Notes under the pieces: generated by a model
Seen by the model: the letters and a program-made list of their open reading frames with translations, nothing else
What the model was told of the DNA's origin: nothing
The model's database searches: none
NCBI GenBank assembly: GCA_965284645.1
Contig: OZ260106.1
Span: 2,232,001 to 2,296,000, forward strand
DNA: 64,000 bases
Direction of reading: 5' to 3'
Source: JAIBAJ01 sp965284645
Lineage (GTDB): Bacteria; Bacteroidota; Bacteroidia; JAIBAJ01
Position numbers and translations under genes: made by a program
In this document: piece after piece, positions 16,561 to 26,190 of the stretch
Layout of the letters: each line of letters starts with the position of its first letter
How positions within the stretch are numbered: the stretch's first letter is position 1

Positions 16561-16709
16561 AGCCCAAATTTATTTGTAGGAGGATTTGTTTATTATAACT
16601 GATTGATTTAGTTTTGTTTATACCGATTTGGTTGTTGTTATCAATTTGGGAAGAAAATGGATTTACAATCGGTTAATCGTTTATGTATTTCTAATGCGTA
16701 ATCTGGGTT
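16561..16709 (-). repeat. MITE-like repeat copy 1 (inverted)
   Basis: A 149-bp AT-rich element with imperfect terminal inverted repeats: AGCCCAAATTTA at the left end and TAATCTGGGTT at the right end. Its interior, read on the minus strand, matches the copies at 25836 and 45225 (AACTAAATCAA.. then AAATCCTCCT). The right end touches the ligA promoter region. Confidence 0.8.
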
Positions 16710-16728
16710 GAATGGAGCAACAAATCTC

Positions 16729-16736
16729 TATTTTTG
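16729..16736 (+). promoter_or_regulatory. Promoter -7 box (TATTTTTG) for ligA
   Basis: Exact TAnnTTTG, 17 nt before the ATG at 16754. A TTG at 16708-16710, 18 nt upstream, could serve as the -33 element and lies at the very end of MITE-like copy 1. Confidence 0.55.
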
Positions 16737-16753
16737 GAAATTAAAATTCGGGA

Positions 16754-18757
16754 ATGGAACCAAAGGAAAGGATAGCCCAACTTACGCAGGTGTTGGACCA
16801 GCATAACTACAATTATTATGTATTGGACAATCCGACCATCAGCGATTATGAATTTGATAAGCAGTTGGAAGAATTAATCCTCTTGGAGAAAGCTTACCCG
16901 GAATGGGCAAATCCGAATTCACCTACCCAGCGTGTGGGTGGGAAAGTGACCAAAGAATTTGCCAATATCAAGCATAAATACCCCATGCTTTCTTTGGCGA
17001 ATACTTACAATATGGAGGAATTGGCCGAATTTGAAGATAGGATTTTGAAAGTAATCCCAGGTGGTGTGGCCTATGTATGCGAATTGAAATTTGATGGAGT
17101 TGCCATAGGAATAACGTATAAAAATGGACAGTTGGTGCAGGCTGTTACCCGAGGGGATGGCGAAAAGGGGGATGATATTACCACCAATGTAAAAACCATA
17201 CGATCCATTCCTCTGCAATTAAAAGGAAATGATTGGCCAGAAGAATTTGAAATTCGGGGAGAGATTTTTATGCCACATAGTTCTTTTGAGCGAATAAATA
17301 AGGAAAGGGAAGATATAGGGGAAGCTCCCTTGGCAAATCCGCGAAATGCAGCCTCCGGAACCATGAAAATGCAGGATAGTTCGGTTGTAGCCAAGCGCAA
17401 TTTGGATTGTTTTCTATATGCCATGATGGGCGAAAACCTACCCTTTGATTCCCACTATGAAAACCTGCAAAAGGCCAAAGAATGGGGTTTTAAAATTTCA
17501 GAGCATTCCAAAATTTGCGGTTCGCTAGGTGAAATTCAATCCTTTATAGAGCATTGGGACAAACAAAGGCTAAAATTGGCTTATGATACAGATGGGATTG
17601 TAATTAAAGTTAATGATTTTAACCACCAACGGTTATTGGGTTTTACAGCCAAATCGCCTCGGTGGGCCGTAGCCTATAAATTTAAAGCAGAGAGGGTTTG
17701 TACCCGATTGGAGGCTATTTCGTTCCAAGTAGGAAGGACAGGTGCCATAACCCCAGTGGCTAACCTTAAACCTGTTCAACTAGCCGGTACAACTGTTAAA
17801 CGAGCATCCTTGCACAATGCCGACCAAATAGAAAAGTTAGATATCCGTTTAGGGGACTGGGTTTTTGTGGAAAAGGGAGGAGAGATTATTCCCAAAATTG
17901 TGGGTGTCGACCTTGGCAAAAGGGATATGTTTTTGAGTGAGCCATTACAATACCTAAGCGTTTGCCCTGAATGTGGCACAACCTTGGTTCGACAAGAAGG
18001 TGAAGCCCAACACTATTGTCCGAATGAATGGCATTGTCCACCCCAGATTAAAGGAAAGATGGTCCATTTTATAGGCAGAAAGGCCATGAATATAGATGGA
18101 ATGGGGGAGGAGACTATTGAGCAATTGTTTGATGCTGGTTTGTTGAAAAATTGTGCTGATATTTATTCTTTACAGGCATCGGAAATACTTCGTTTAGAGC
18201 GATATGCAGAGAAATCGGTCAATAACCTGCTCGAAGGTATTCAGGCCTCTAAGTCTGTTCCATTCGAACGTGTACTTTTTGCCTTAGGGATTCGATTTGT
18301 TGGTGAAACAGTCGCAAAGAAGCTAGCCAATCATTTTGGTTCCTTGCAAGCTATTCGTCAGGCAAGCGTTGAAGAATTATTGGCAGCGGAGGAAATTGGA
18401 GAAAGAATAGCCCAAAGCATACACGCCTATTTTGCCAATCCCGAAAATTTAGAAGTCATTGCCCGCCTTCAGGATGCAGGATTGCAGATGGAAATAGACC
18501 CCAGTTCCAAGGTCCAATTGAGCAATACTTTCGAAGGTAAATCCTTTGTTGTTTCTGGTGTTTTTACACAATTTTCGAGAGATGCTATAAAGGATTTGAT
18601 TGAAAAGCATGGCGGAAAGAATGTAGGAAGTGTTTCAGCCAAAACATCCTATCTCTTGGCAGGAGAAAATATGGGGCCCGAAAAAAGAAAAAAAGCCGAA
18701 AAGTTAGGTGTTCCCATCCTTTCAGAGGAAGAATTTATTGCCCTTTTGGGAAGTTAA
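16754..18757 (+). CDS. ligA: NAD-dependent DNA ligase
   Basis: Seals nicks in replication and repair using NAD. The 667-residue protein has the complete bacterial layout: domain Ia (YYVLDNPTISDYEFD), adenylation domain with the KxDG lysine at residue 112 (CELKFDGVAIG), OB fold, four-Cys zinc finger (CPECG then HYCPNEWHCPP), helix-hairpin-helix repeats (GMGEETIEQLFDAGL and later) and a C-terminal BRCT domain (GKSFVVSGVF to LLAGENMGPEKRKKAEKLG). ATG start. It stands alone, with non-coding sequence on both sides. Confidence 0.98.
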   Translation: MEPKERIAQLTQVLDQHNYNYYVLDNPTISDYEFDKQLEELILLEKAYPEWANPNSPTQRVGGKVTKEFANIKHKYPMLSLANTYNMEELAEFEDRILKVIPGGVAYVCELKFDGVAIGITYKNGQLVQAVTRGDGEKGDDITTNVKTIRSIPLQLKGNDWPEEFEIRGEIFMPHSSFERINKEREDIGEAPLANPRNAASGTMKMQDSSVVAKRNLDCFLYAMMGENLPFDSHYENLQKAKEWGFKISEHSKICGSLGEIQSFIEHWDKQRLKLAYDTDGIVIKVNDFNHQRLLGFTAKSPRWAVAYKFKAERVCTRLEAISFQVGRTGAITPVANLKPVQLAGTTVKRASLHNADQIEKLDIRLGDWVFVEKGGEIIPKIVGVDLGKRDMFLSEPLQYLSVCPECGTTLVRQEGEAQHYCPNEWHCPPQIKGKMVHFIGRKAMNIDGMGEETIEQLFDAGLLKNCADIYSLQASEILRLERYAEKSVNNLLEGIQASKSVPFERVLFALGIRFVGETVAKKLANHFGSLQAIRQASVEELLAAEEIGERIAQSIHAYFANPENLEVIARLQDAGLQMEIDPSSKVQLSNTFEGKSFVVSGVFTQFSRDAIKDLIEKHGGKNVGSVSAKTSYLLAGENMGPEKRKKAEKLGVPILSEEEFIALLGS

Positions 18758-19019
18758 GAAATAGAATAGGAAATATTCATTCAAAAATTTTGAGATAAGT
18801 TTTCTTGTTGTGATTATTGGGTTTTTATCAAAACTGCTTTGAGCTAATTCAGGAATATAATTGTTATTATACCAATTTTAATTTATAAATGGTCAAATAG
18901 CTATTTGTAAATTTAGATTGGTAAATGGCGATATAAAAGCTGTTTAGGCAAATTTTTGCGAAGCATAAATGGACTATTACAGATTTATAATCGGCATTAC
19001 TGCTACCTTTACAGTCATA

Positions 19020-19520
19020 ATGACAACCATTCATCTCTTATTAGGAACCAACCAAGGGGATCGAATCAAAAACCTTGATTTGGCCCATGAAATGATCTTA
19101 GAGAAAATAGGAATGATTGGTCGAACAAGTCAGATTTATAGTTCGGCACCTTGGGGATTTGAGGCAGAACAAGACTTTTTTAACCAAGTAGTTTGTGTTG
19201 AAACGGAGCTCGAGCCAAAGGCCGTATTGAACGAAATTTTGGCTTTTGAAGAACAACATGGACGAATCAGAGAACATAAGGATGGAATAAAAATTTACCA
19301 TTCACGAATCATTGATATTGATATTCTTTTGTGGGAAGATTTAGTTTTGCATACCGAAGAATTAATCATCCCGCATCCGAGAATGCCTGAGCGAAGATTT
19401 GTACTTTTACCTTTGAGTGAAGTTTCTTCCGACCTTGAACATCCTGTTTTGAAATCTACTATTCAAGAACTTTGTCATATTTGTCCTGATTTAAGTACCG
19501 TAGCACCTATTCATTTTTAA
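19020..19520 (+). CDS. folK: Dihydropterin pyrophosphokinase
   Basis: Transfers pyrophosphate from ATP to 6-hydroxymethyl-dihydropterin in folate synthesis. The 166-residue protein begins TTIHLLLGTNQGDRIKNL, the family N-terminus, and contains the signature SRIIDIDILLW followed by IPHPRMPERRFVLLPL. An in-frame ATG at 18969 would add 17 unconserved residues, so the ATG at 19020 is preferred. The stop shares one base with the start of the M48 protease gene (TAATG), showing translational coupling within a three-gene operon. Confidence 0.93.
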   Translation: MTTIHLLLGTNQGDRIKNLDLAHEMILEKIGMIGRTSQIYSSAPWGFEAEQDFFNQVVCVETELEPKAVLNEILAFEEQHGRIREHKDGIKIYHSRIIDIDILLWEDLVLHTEELIIPHPRMPERRFVLLPLSEVSSDLEHPVLKSTIQELCHICPDLSTVAPIHF

Positions 19521-20314
19521 TGCGAAAAATTACCTTATTATCTGTTTTGTTTTGCCTTTCTTGCAACAGTGTTCCAATTACAAACCGTAAGCAGCTGAAT
19601 CTGTTGCCCGAATCCCAATTGCTTGGAATGGGACTTACTGAATATAAGTCATTTTTATCACAGCATCCACCGGTAGGCTCAGGCAATGCCAATGCCGACT
19701 TAGTAAAGAAGGTAGGAGGGAAGATACAATTGGCCGTAACAAAGTATTTCCAACAGAAAGGACTTGCCTCCAAATTAAGTGGATATAAATGGGAATTTAA
19801 CCTAGTTAATTCGCCCGAGGTAAATGCATGGTGCATGCCTGGAGGGAAGGTAGTGGTTTATTCAGGTTTGTTGCCTGTTACAAAAGATGAAAATTCGCTG
19901 GCATTTGTAATGGGACATGAAATAGCCCATGCTGTGGCTCGTCATGGAAATGAACGAATGAGCGAGTCCATCATAGCAGAAGCGGGGGCTTTGGCATTGG
20001 ATACTTATTTGCAAACCCAACAGGTGAAATCAAGACAGCTTTTTAACCAAGCTTATGCCGTTGGAACTCAAGTTGGTGTTATGTTGCCTTTTAGCCGCAT
20101 GCACGAAGGGGAGGCTGATAAAATGGGAATGGTATTTATGGCAATGGCCGGTTATGATCCTTCCAAATCACCTGAATTTTGGAAAAGAATGGCTGCCCAG
20201 TCTGGTTCAAAACCACCTGAATTGTTAAGCACCCATCCCAGTGATGCAACACGGGAAAAGGCTATGAAGGAGTTTTTACCCGAAGCCATGAAATACTTCA
20301 AGAAGCAATCCTAA
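19520..20314 (+). CDS. M48 family metalloprotease, lipoprotein
   Basis: A 264-residue zinc protease of the periplasm. It has a short signal peptide with lipobox LFCLSC and then the M48 domain: zinc motif HEIAH in FVMGHEIAHAVARHGNERM and the third ligand in the ExxxAD-type segment HEGEADKMGMVFMAMAGYDP, ending LLSTHPSDATREKAM. This layout matches LoiP/BepA-like proteases that maintain outer-membrane proteins, without the TPR tail of BepA. Start overlaps the folK stop; the cyclase gene follows 9 bp downstream. Confidence 0.92.
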   Translation: MRKITLLSVLFCLSCNSVPITNRKQLNLLPESQLLGMGLTEYKSFLSQHPPVGSGNANADLVKKVGGKIQLAVTKYFQQKGLASKLSGYKWEFNLVNSPEVNAWCMPGGKVVVYSGLLPVTKDENSLAFVMGHEIAHAVARHGNERMSESIIAEAGALALDTYLQTQQVKSRQLFNQAYAVGTQVGVMLPFSRMHEGEADKMGMVFMAMAGYDPSKSPEFWKRMAAQSGSKPPELLSTHPSDATREKAMKEFLPEAMKYFKKQS

Positions 20315-20323
20315 CCTATAAAG

Positions 20324-21049
20324 TTGAAAAACCTACCTTCTACTATTGATTTTTCAAAAGGAATGGATATTTCTATTCCTTACCAGTCACAAGGCGTCAA
20401 TGCTTTTTGGGCACCCGATGTTGTTATTGAACCTTATCGCAGTGGCAATTTTATTGGAGATATAAGCCAAGGTGGTAGTGTAAATTATAGGAATATTCAG
20501 TTTAATCCACACGGAAATGGCACCCATACCGAATGTGTAGGCCATATTCATCCCGATTGGCAAAAGGTAAATGATTTGAAGCTGCCTTTTTTGATGGGAT
20601 GCGAATTGGTTACACTATTGCCACAACGAGTGAACGAAGATTGTGTAATTACCAAAGAGGCACTGGAAATGATTCTTTCTTCCCAACCTAGGCAAGAGGC
20701 CATCATTCTGAGAACCCTTCCAAATGAAGCATCTAAGAAAACGCTGAAGTATTCAGGAACTAATCCTCCATACCTAACAAAGGAAGCCATGCAGTATTTG
20801 GTGAGCCGAGGATACCAGCATTTTTTAACTGATTTGCCTTCGGTGGATAAAGAGCAAGATGAAGGCCGATTGGAAGCCCATAAGGTTTGGTGGGATTTTG
20901 AAGGGAAGAAAAGATTTAACTGTACTATAACGGAATTGGTTTATGTCGACTCCTCTATACCGGATGGAAAGTATCTACTTCATTTGGGATTGGCCAATTT
21001 CTCGAATGATGCGGTTCCCAGTCGGCCAGTATTGTTTCCTTTGGCTTAG
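20324..21049 (+). CDS. Cyclase family protein (kynurenine formamidase-like fold)
   Basis: A 241-residue metal-dependent hydrolase-like protein. The cyclase-family metal motif appears as NPHGNGTHTECVGHI (usual HxGTHxDxPxH), with the final Pro replaced by Gly. Other anchors are GDISQGG, the ILRTLPN segment and DLPSVDKEQDEG. Members hydrolyse amides or lactones such as N-formylkynurenine; the substrate here is not known, and no tryptophan-degradation genes are nearby. The start is TTG at 20324, since no ATG precedes the conserved N-terminus. It ends the folK operon. Confidence 0.82.
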   Translation: MKNLPSTIDFSKGMDISIPYQSQGVNAFWAPDVVIEPYRSGNFIGDISQGGSVNYRNIQFNPHGNGTHTECVGHIHPDWQKVNDLKLPFLMGCELVTLLPQRVNEDCVITKEALEMILSSQPRQEAIILRTLPNEASKKTLKYSGTNPPYLTKEAMQYLVSRGYQHFLTDLPSVDKEQDEGRLEAHKVWWDFEGKKRFNCTITELVYVDSSIPDGKYLLHLGLANFSNDAVPSRPVLFPLA

Positions 21050-21068
21050 TCTTCATTCCATTTAGTTC

Positions 21069-21163
21069 AACTCAGATTACGCAATAGAAATGCTAAATCG
21101 GAGTAAACACAACTAAATCAAGTAGTTCGGATATATAAATTCTTCTATTGATTAATTTGGGTA
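21069..21163 (+). repeat. MITE-like repeat copy 2 (short form)
   Basis: About 95 bp starting AACTCAGATTACGC and ending TTAATTTGGGTA. It matches both ends of the other copies but lacks roughly 55 bp of the middle (the ACGATTAACCAG...AACAACTG part), so it looks like an internal deletion derivative. Confidence 0.75.
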
Positions 21164-21164
21164 C

Positions 21165-21199
21165 AAAAAAAAAGGCCAGAATATAGTTCTGGCCTTTTT
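21165..21199. terminator. Strong bidirectional terminator
   Basis: Perfect 11-bp stem AAAGGCCAGAA (21171-21181) with TTCTGGCCTTT (21187-21197), loop TATAG, an A-run to the left and a T-run to the right. It serves the convergent cyclase and TonB-receptor genes. Confidence 0.9.
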
Positions 21200-21216
21200 C
21201 AGTAATTGATTTGAAA

Positions 21217-23679
21217 TTAGATTTTCAATGTGTATTGTAAAACAAAGGTTCTTGGTGGCATAATGTTAAGTGGACGTAACATATATTCTCTATTCAATAG
21301 GTTATTTACAATTAAAGAAATCCTATTGTTTTTGGTTACATCGTATGCGAAGCGCAAGTCAATAACGTAATCTCCTTTATTATGGTTGTTTCTATAGTTT
21401 TTAATGTTTCCAATTCCATTTGCAGGCAAACGATTTAAATCATCAAAATCATAAAAAAGCTTATCAACATTTTGCATAAAGCTATTATATCTGAAACTAC
21501 CTCCAATTAAGAAACCTTTCCAACTCATTTCTATATCTGCTTTAATTAAATGTTGGAATCTATATTTTAAAATATAATTGGTTGTATCCGAGCTTGTGGA
21601 AATATATGTTCTGTTTAAGCTTGGATTATTGTCAAAAAAGAAATTAGGATCAAGCGCGATAGGCTTCATATAGGTGTAACCAAGCAACATATTAATCTCA
21701 ACTTTTCCGATTTTACCGTTGCCAAGGATTGAAATGTCAACACCGGAAGATTGAGTCGGACCTATGTTAACTGATCGAAATCCGGCACCAGCTAGTCCAG
21801 CAGTAGCTGCAGAAGGAAGCCATAGCCCAAAAATGAATTCAATATTGTTTGTATACCTTTGTAAGAAGTAAGCCGCGTCAAAATATCCTTTAAAGTTTCC
21901 AATTTTTACCCCTTGTTTAACACCTACCTCAGCATTCCAACTGGTTTCAGATCCCAAGGACTGGTTAGGGAAAATTTGTATAGGACCAATATTAGTATTG
22001 ATATACTTTTCTGCAATAGTAGGAAAGCGGAACCCTTGGCCAAATGAACCTCTCAAATAGGTTTCTTTATTCGTCACCTTTAGGTTCATACCCGCTCTGA
22101 AAACTGGTTTGCCTTGATCTTCACCATTGATGGCAAAATGCTCATATCGAACTCCAGCGTTTACAGTCAATCTTTTCCAAAAAGTTTTATCAAGTTGGAG
22201 ATATGCTGCTAAGTTAGTGGCTGAACTTTTACCTGATTTATCTTCATTGCCCATATACAAGGAAGCTTCTGCCTTAGTATACGAACCCATAATACCAGTT
22301 GTTAGGGTAAATTCCTTAATACCATAATCATCAAAACGCTGTTGGTATTGATAGTTACCATAGTACCAATCAGATTTATTTGCTCTATTTCCACTATTTG
22401 CGTTATTAACATGGAAAATTCGGGTTCTTAAGGAATGTGAAGCTCCTTTACTTCCAAAATAAGTCAAATAGGGATCAAAATTATACGTTATTTGTTTGGT
22501 TTCAGTTACTGATCCTGGGTACGGTCTATACATTCCAGTTGAATCATTTAACCAAAGCAAAGCACCATTCGAATGCGAATACATAATGTTTGCATTCAAA
22601 CCAATTGATAAACCTTGAACCTTTTTGAATCGGTATCTTAAGTTAATGTTGGTCCTTGCTCTTTTTTCATACATAGCTTCATTTCGGGTAATTCCTACTG
22701 TATCAATAATATTACCTAGGCTATCCTTTGTATAAATATTGTTGTAGGAAACTCCAGAAACCATGGAATCTCCCAATTCTGGTCCGATAAAACCTTGATC
22801 ATAATAAAGATTGCCTCCCCAAACGAAGTCTAATTGTCTAATTTTACGTGAATGAAGGAAATTTATCCCTGAATACATGGTTGTAGTCTTACCAGCATAA
22901 TATTGATTGTCATTTTGAGGTTTGTCGTAAAGGCCTGTAAATAAATTTACTTTTGTTTGAGGAACATCTCTCGGATATGAAGTACGAATATTAATAACAC
23001 CGTTTAAGGCAGCAGATCCATACAATACAGAAGAGGCTCCTTTTATTACTTCAATTTGTTCCACATTTTCAACTGGCAAAAATCCCCAAGAAGGACGACC
23101 AGCATCACCAGAAAGCAAAGGTAAATCGTCTACACAAATCATTACACGACTGCCCGCTCCAAAGCTATAACCACTACCACCGCGAATTTGGGGTTCATTG
23201 TCTACAATGGTAACACCTGGTGATTGCTGAAGCGCTTGGTCCATAGAGGTGGTATTCTTGTTTTCAATGATGTTCGGTTTTATTACATCCATAGAAACTG
23301 TTACTTTTTCCAATGGCTTAGCAAATTTACCTTCTGAATAAACCACGGTTCCAAGTTGTTGGCTTGTTACTTCCATGGTAATATCCAGCAACAAGATGCC
23401 TCCATCTTTCAGCTCAATTTGTTTTTTCTGTTCAGCATAGCCAACACTTGTAATTATGATGGTTTGTTTTCCAGCAGGAAGTTTTAATTCATACTTTCCA
23501 TCAAGGTCTGAACTAGCCCCTTTTGATTTGTCTTTTTCCCATACAACATTGGCTCCAATGATGGTTTCTTGGGTTTTGCCGTCTTTGATTACTCCTTTGA
23601 CTGTACCGTTTTGGGCTGTCGATAAATTGTAAGTAATTGTTAGGCAGATGGTTAATACTAGGGTAAGATAGGATTTCAT
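21217..23679 (-). CDS. TonB-dependent outer-membrane receptor
   Basis: An 820-residue active importer of the outer membrane. In order: signal peptide ending LSTAQ, a carboxypeptidase-regulatory-like beta-sandwich (about 25-105, GVIKDGKTQETIIGANVVW), a plug domain (about 125-235; SPGVTIVDNEPQIRGG, VENVEQIEVIKGASSVLYGSAALNGVINI) and a 22-stranded-type barrel ending FVLQYTLKI. Ligand not determinable; it resembles siderophore/vitamin-type receptors (with IRGGSGYSFGAG) rather than SusC, and no SusD partner is adjacent. A terminator follows its stop; dprA is divergent upstream. Confidence 0.93.
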   Translation of the reverse strand: MKSYLTLVLTICLTITYNLSTAQNGTVKGVIKDGKTQETIIGANVVWEKDKSKGASSDLDGKYELKLPAGKQTIIITSVGYAEQKKQIELKDGGILLLDITMEVTSQQLGTVVYSEGKFAKPLEKVTVSMDVIKPNIIENKNTTSMDQALQQSPGVTIVDNEPQIRGGSGYSFGAGSRVMICVDDLPLLSGDAGRPSWGFLPVENVEQIEVIKGASSVLYGSAALNGVINIRTSYPRDVPQTKVNLFTGLYDKPQNDNQYYAGKTTTMYSGINFLHSRKIRQLDFVWGGNLYYDQGFIGPELGDSMVSGVSYNNIYTKDSLGNIIDTVGITRNEAMYEKRARTNINLRYRFKKVQGLSIGLNANIMYSHSNGALLWLNDSTGMYRPYPGSVTETKQITYNFDPYLTYFGSKGASHSLRTRIFHVNNANSGNRANKSDWYYGNYQYQQRFDDYGIKEFTLTTGIMGSYTKAEASLYMGNEDKSGKSSATNLAAYLQLDKTFWKRLTVNAGVRYEHFAINGEDQGKPVFRAGMNLKVTNKETYLRGSFGQGFRFPTIAEKYINTNIGPIQIFPNQSLGSETSWNAEVGVKQGVKIGNFKGYFDAAYFLQRYTNNIEFIFGLWLPSAATAGLAGAGFRSVNIGPTQSSGVDISILGNGKIGKVEINMLLGYTYMKPIALDPNFFFDNNPSLNRTYISTSSDTTNYILKYRFQHLIKADIEMSWKGFLIGGSFRYNSFMQNVDKLFYDFDDLNRLPANGIGNIKNYRNNHNKGDYVIDLRFAYDVTKNNRISLIVNNLLNREYMLRPLNIMPPRTFVLQYTLKI

Positions 23680-23730
23680 TTAAATTATGTTAAATTCGCG
23701 GCACGAAAATAATATAATTCTTTTACCTCC

Positions 23731-24834
23731 TTGTTAAACGACGATTTATTGTATAAAGTCGCCATCAATTTGATGGAAGGTGTAGGTCCGGTTACAGCAA
23801 GAAAACTCATTGCATATTCAGGGGGCGCTGCATCCATTTTCTCATCCAAAAAGTCCAGTTTGTTAAAAATCCCTGGCATTGGTGAAAGCACCGTCCATAA
23901 TATTTTGGATCCGAACTTGTTACCTAAAGCCGAAAAGGAACTTCGCTTTATGGAGAAAAATGGGATTCAATCGTTCTATTTCCTAGATGAAAACTATCCT
24001 AGGCGATTAAGGGACATAGAAGATAGCCCCATTTTGATTTTTGGCCAAGGTGCCATGAACCTTGATTCCGATCGCATCCTGTCGGTAGTTGGAACCCGAA
24101 AAGCTACCGAATATGGAAAGTCAATGACACAGAAAATTATATCGGAATTGTCGGCTTTCAATCCCTTAATTTTGAGTGGCTTGGCCTATGGAATCGATAT
24201 TGCAGCCCACAAAGCAGCATTGGATAATGGATTGCAAACAGTAGGAGTAGTGGGGCATGGTTTGGATACGGTTTATCCTTCCCTGCATAAACCTATTGCG
24301 GAAAAAATGAAAAACTGCGGTGGACTGATTTCTGCATTTACCAGTAACTCGGTTTTAGACCCTGGAAATTTCCCCGATCGAAATAAAATAGTAGCCTCCA
24401 TGACCGATGCGGTTTTAGTAGTTGAAGCAGGCATTTCCGGTGGAGCTCTCATTACAGCCAATATGGCTTTGGGTTATAAAAAGGATGTAATGGCTTTGCC
24501 AGGTAGAACAGTTGATGAATATTCGGCTGGGTGCAATGGTTTGATCAAACGAACCAAGGCGCATATGGTTGAATCGGCAGCAGATATTTGTAATGTACTG
24601 GGTTGGGAACTTGAAAAGAATAGTAAAAAGGTAATTCAAAAGCAGCTATTCGTAGATATGACCGAAAATGAGCAAAGGCTTTTTGATATTATGCAAGCCG
24701 AAGGTCAAACGAAAATAGATATTCTAGCCCACAAATCGGGGTTTAATCTTAGCCAAACTTCTTCTACGCTTTTTAATATGGAATTGAAAGGCTTGGTAAA
24801 ATGCCTTCCTGGAACCATGTATGCCTTGGTTTAA
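23731..24834 (+). CDS. dprA: DNA-processing protein DprA
   Basis: Loads RecA onto incoming single-stranded DNA in natural transformation. The 367-residue protein has an N-terminal helix-hairpin-helix region (EGVGPVTARKLI, IPGIGESTVHNIL), the extended Rossmann core (SVVGTRKATEYG, LSGLAYGIDIAAHKAAL, FPDRNKIVASMTDAVLVVEA, SGGALITANMAL) and a C-terminal winged-helix DML1-like domain. The start is TTG at 23731: an in-frame stop lies just upstream and no ATG comes before the conserved part. Its stop overlaps the opposing gene in a shared TTAA. Confidence 0.95.
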   Translation: MLNDDLLYKVAINLMEGVGPVTARKLIAYSGGAASIFSSKKSSLLKIPGIGESTVHNILDPNLLPKAEKELRFMEKNGIQSFYFLDENYPRRLRDIEDSPILIFGQGAMNLDSDRILSVVGTRKATEYGKSMTQKIISELSAFNPLILSGLAYGIDIAAHKAALDNGLQTVGVVGHGLDTVYPSLHKPIAEKMKNCGGLISAFTSNSVLDPGNFPDRNKIVASMTDAVLVVEAGISGGALITANMALGYKKDVMALPGRTVDEYSAGCNGLIKRTKAHMVESAADICNVLGWELEKNSKKVIQKQLFVDMTENEQRLFDIMQAEGQTKIDILAHKSGFNLSQTSSTLFNMELKGLVKCLPGTMYALV

Positions 24835-25712
24835 GTTTGTCCGGCAGGTAGGTTTTTTTGCAGTTCAGAGGCCACTTTGCTGCTTCCGTCATGGCTCCAT
24901 CCGGGTGGCATAAATAAGTACTTTAGTTTGTCAACCAAGCGAGGGGCTTTTTCAATATCCTTGAATATATCGCGGTATTCATGAAAAGCAATGGTGATAA
25001 GATTGTACGTATGGATGTTTTTTGTGAGACCAAATTTTACCGGATCATCGTCGCGTTCTTCCTGAAAAGTACCAAACAGTTTATCCCAAATGATGAGAAT
25101 ACCCGCATGGTTTTTATCCAAATAACGAACATTGCTGGCATGGTGCACCCGGTGATGGCTTGGTGTATTGAATAGTATTTCAAAAGCACCCATGCGCTTG
25201 ATGGTTTTGGTATGAATCCAGTATTGATATATCAAACTCAATTGCATCATAGTCATTATCCAAATCGGATGGAAACCTAGCAATGGCATCCAGCACCACC
25301 ACACATATTTATAAAGGATTTCGGTCCAGCTTTGGCGAAGGGCAACAGCCAGGTTATAGTTTACCGATGAATGGTGGTTGACATGCGCCGCCCACAACAG
25401 TCGGATTTCATGGCTAAGCCGGTGATGCCAGTAAAAGGTAAAATCGTCGCCAAGGAATACGATTAGGCAACTCCACCAAGTGAAAGGTATTTCGAAAATA
25501 CGGAACTGATAAATAAGCATGTAAAGTCCAAATGCCGCGGCCTTGATACCACCACCAATCAATAACGAACCGATTCCCATGCCAATCGAAGCAAAACTGT
25601 CTTTCGGGTCGTGCAGCTTTAATTTGTCGCGCCAATCGAAATACAATTCAAGTAAAATAAGGAAAACGAAGCCTGGAATAAAGAGTACGGCAGGGTCTTT
25701 TAGCGGGTCCAT
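24831..25712 (-). CDS. Sterol desaturase/fatty acid hydroxylase superfamily protein
   Basis: A 293-residue membrane di-iron oxygenase. Histidine boxes are HHRLSHE, HVNHHSS and HHRVHH, set between hydrophobic helices (IGSLLIGGGIKAAAFGLYML and others). The frame is open to 25802, but family members begin near MDPLKDPAVLFIPGFV, so the ATG at 25712 is used. The closest type is the Bacteroidota sterol desaturase family of about 290 residues; lipid substrate unknown. It converges on dprA with a 4-bp overlap of stop codons. Confidence 0.87.
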   Translation of the reverse strand: MDPLKDPAVLFIPGFVFLILLELYFDWRDKLKLHDPKDSFASIGMGIGSLLIGGGIKAAAFGLYMLIYQFRIFEIPFTWWSCLIVFLGDDFTFYWHHRLSHEIRLLWAAHVNHHSSVNYNLAVALRQSWTEILYKYVWWCWMPLLGFHPIWIMTMMQLSLIYQYWIHTKTIKRMGAFEILFNTPSHHRVHHASNVRYLDKNHAGILIIWDKLFGTFQEERDDDPVKFGLTKNIHTYNLITIAFHEYRDIFKDIEKAPRLVDKLKYLFMPPGWSHDGSSKVASELQKNLPAGQT

Positions 25713-25835
25713 ACGAATAAATAAGGGATGGGTAAAATTACAAAAATTACAGGAATAAGCCTCACTAAAGTAGGGTAAAATAAAGGATTTTTTGAATTTC
25801 AAAATTTCATATCGTTTATCCCAGTAGCTGCCTTG

Positions 25836-25985
25836 AACCCAGATTACGCATTAAAAATGCATAAACGATTAACCAGTTGTAAATCAATTTGTATGGCCAA
25901 ATTGATAACAACTGCTTAATCGGGGTAAACCCAACTAAATCAAGTAGTTCGGATTAATAAATCCTCCTATTGATTAATTTGGGTT
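25836..25985 (+). repeat. MITE-like repeat copy 3 (best terminal inverted repeats)
   Basis: A 150-bp element with ends AACCCAGATTA (25836-25846) and TAATTTGGGTT (25975-25985), 10 of 11 complementary. Inside are a small palindrome GCATTAAAAATGC and the block shared with the other copies. It lies 124 bp upstream of the desaturase-type gene and 40 bp from a structured repeat copy. Confidence 0.85.
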
Positions 25986-26025
25986 GAAAAAGCTTGAAGT
26001 ACATTTTTTTTTTAATACCGTTTAG

Positions 26026-26190
26026 GCGGGCCCCCAACCGCCCAAAAACATTCTACCTTTATTTAAGCCTTTGCAAGGGCGGTTGGGTCAGGCTTTCGCT
26101 AATACTCCTCAGCCTGCTACACCCGAAGGCTTTCGGTTGTAGCAGGCTTGCGGGGTATCACGCTCTATCCTTGCCCGACACCTCCGCATA
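26026..26190 (+). repeat. Structured GC-rich repeat, pair 3 left copy
   Basis: Begins GGCGGGCCCCC. Perfect 10-bp outer stem CCCAACCGCC (26033-26042) with GGCGGTTGGG (26078-26087). The core reads GGTCAGGCTTTCGC ... CTCTATCCTTGCCCGA. An additional internal inverted repeat CCTGCTACA.CCGAA / TTCGG.TGTAGCAGG occupies 26113-26148. Confidence 0.8.

Noticed and set aside
18758..19019. tRNA or other RNA gene in AT-rich gaps (also 7545-7788, 16475-16560, 48968-49068)
   Set aside because: No cloverleaf, conserved CCA-adjacent or T-loop GTTCRANNC sequence found by eye; only AT-rich sequence.
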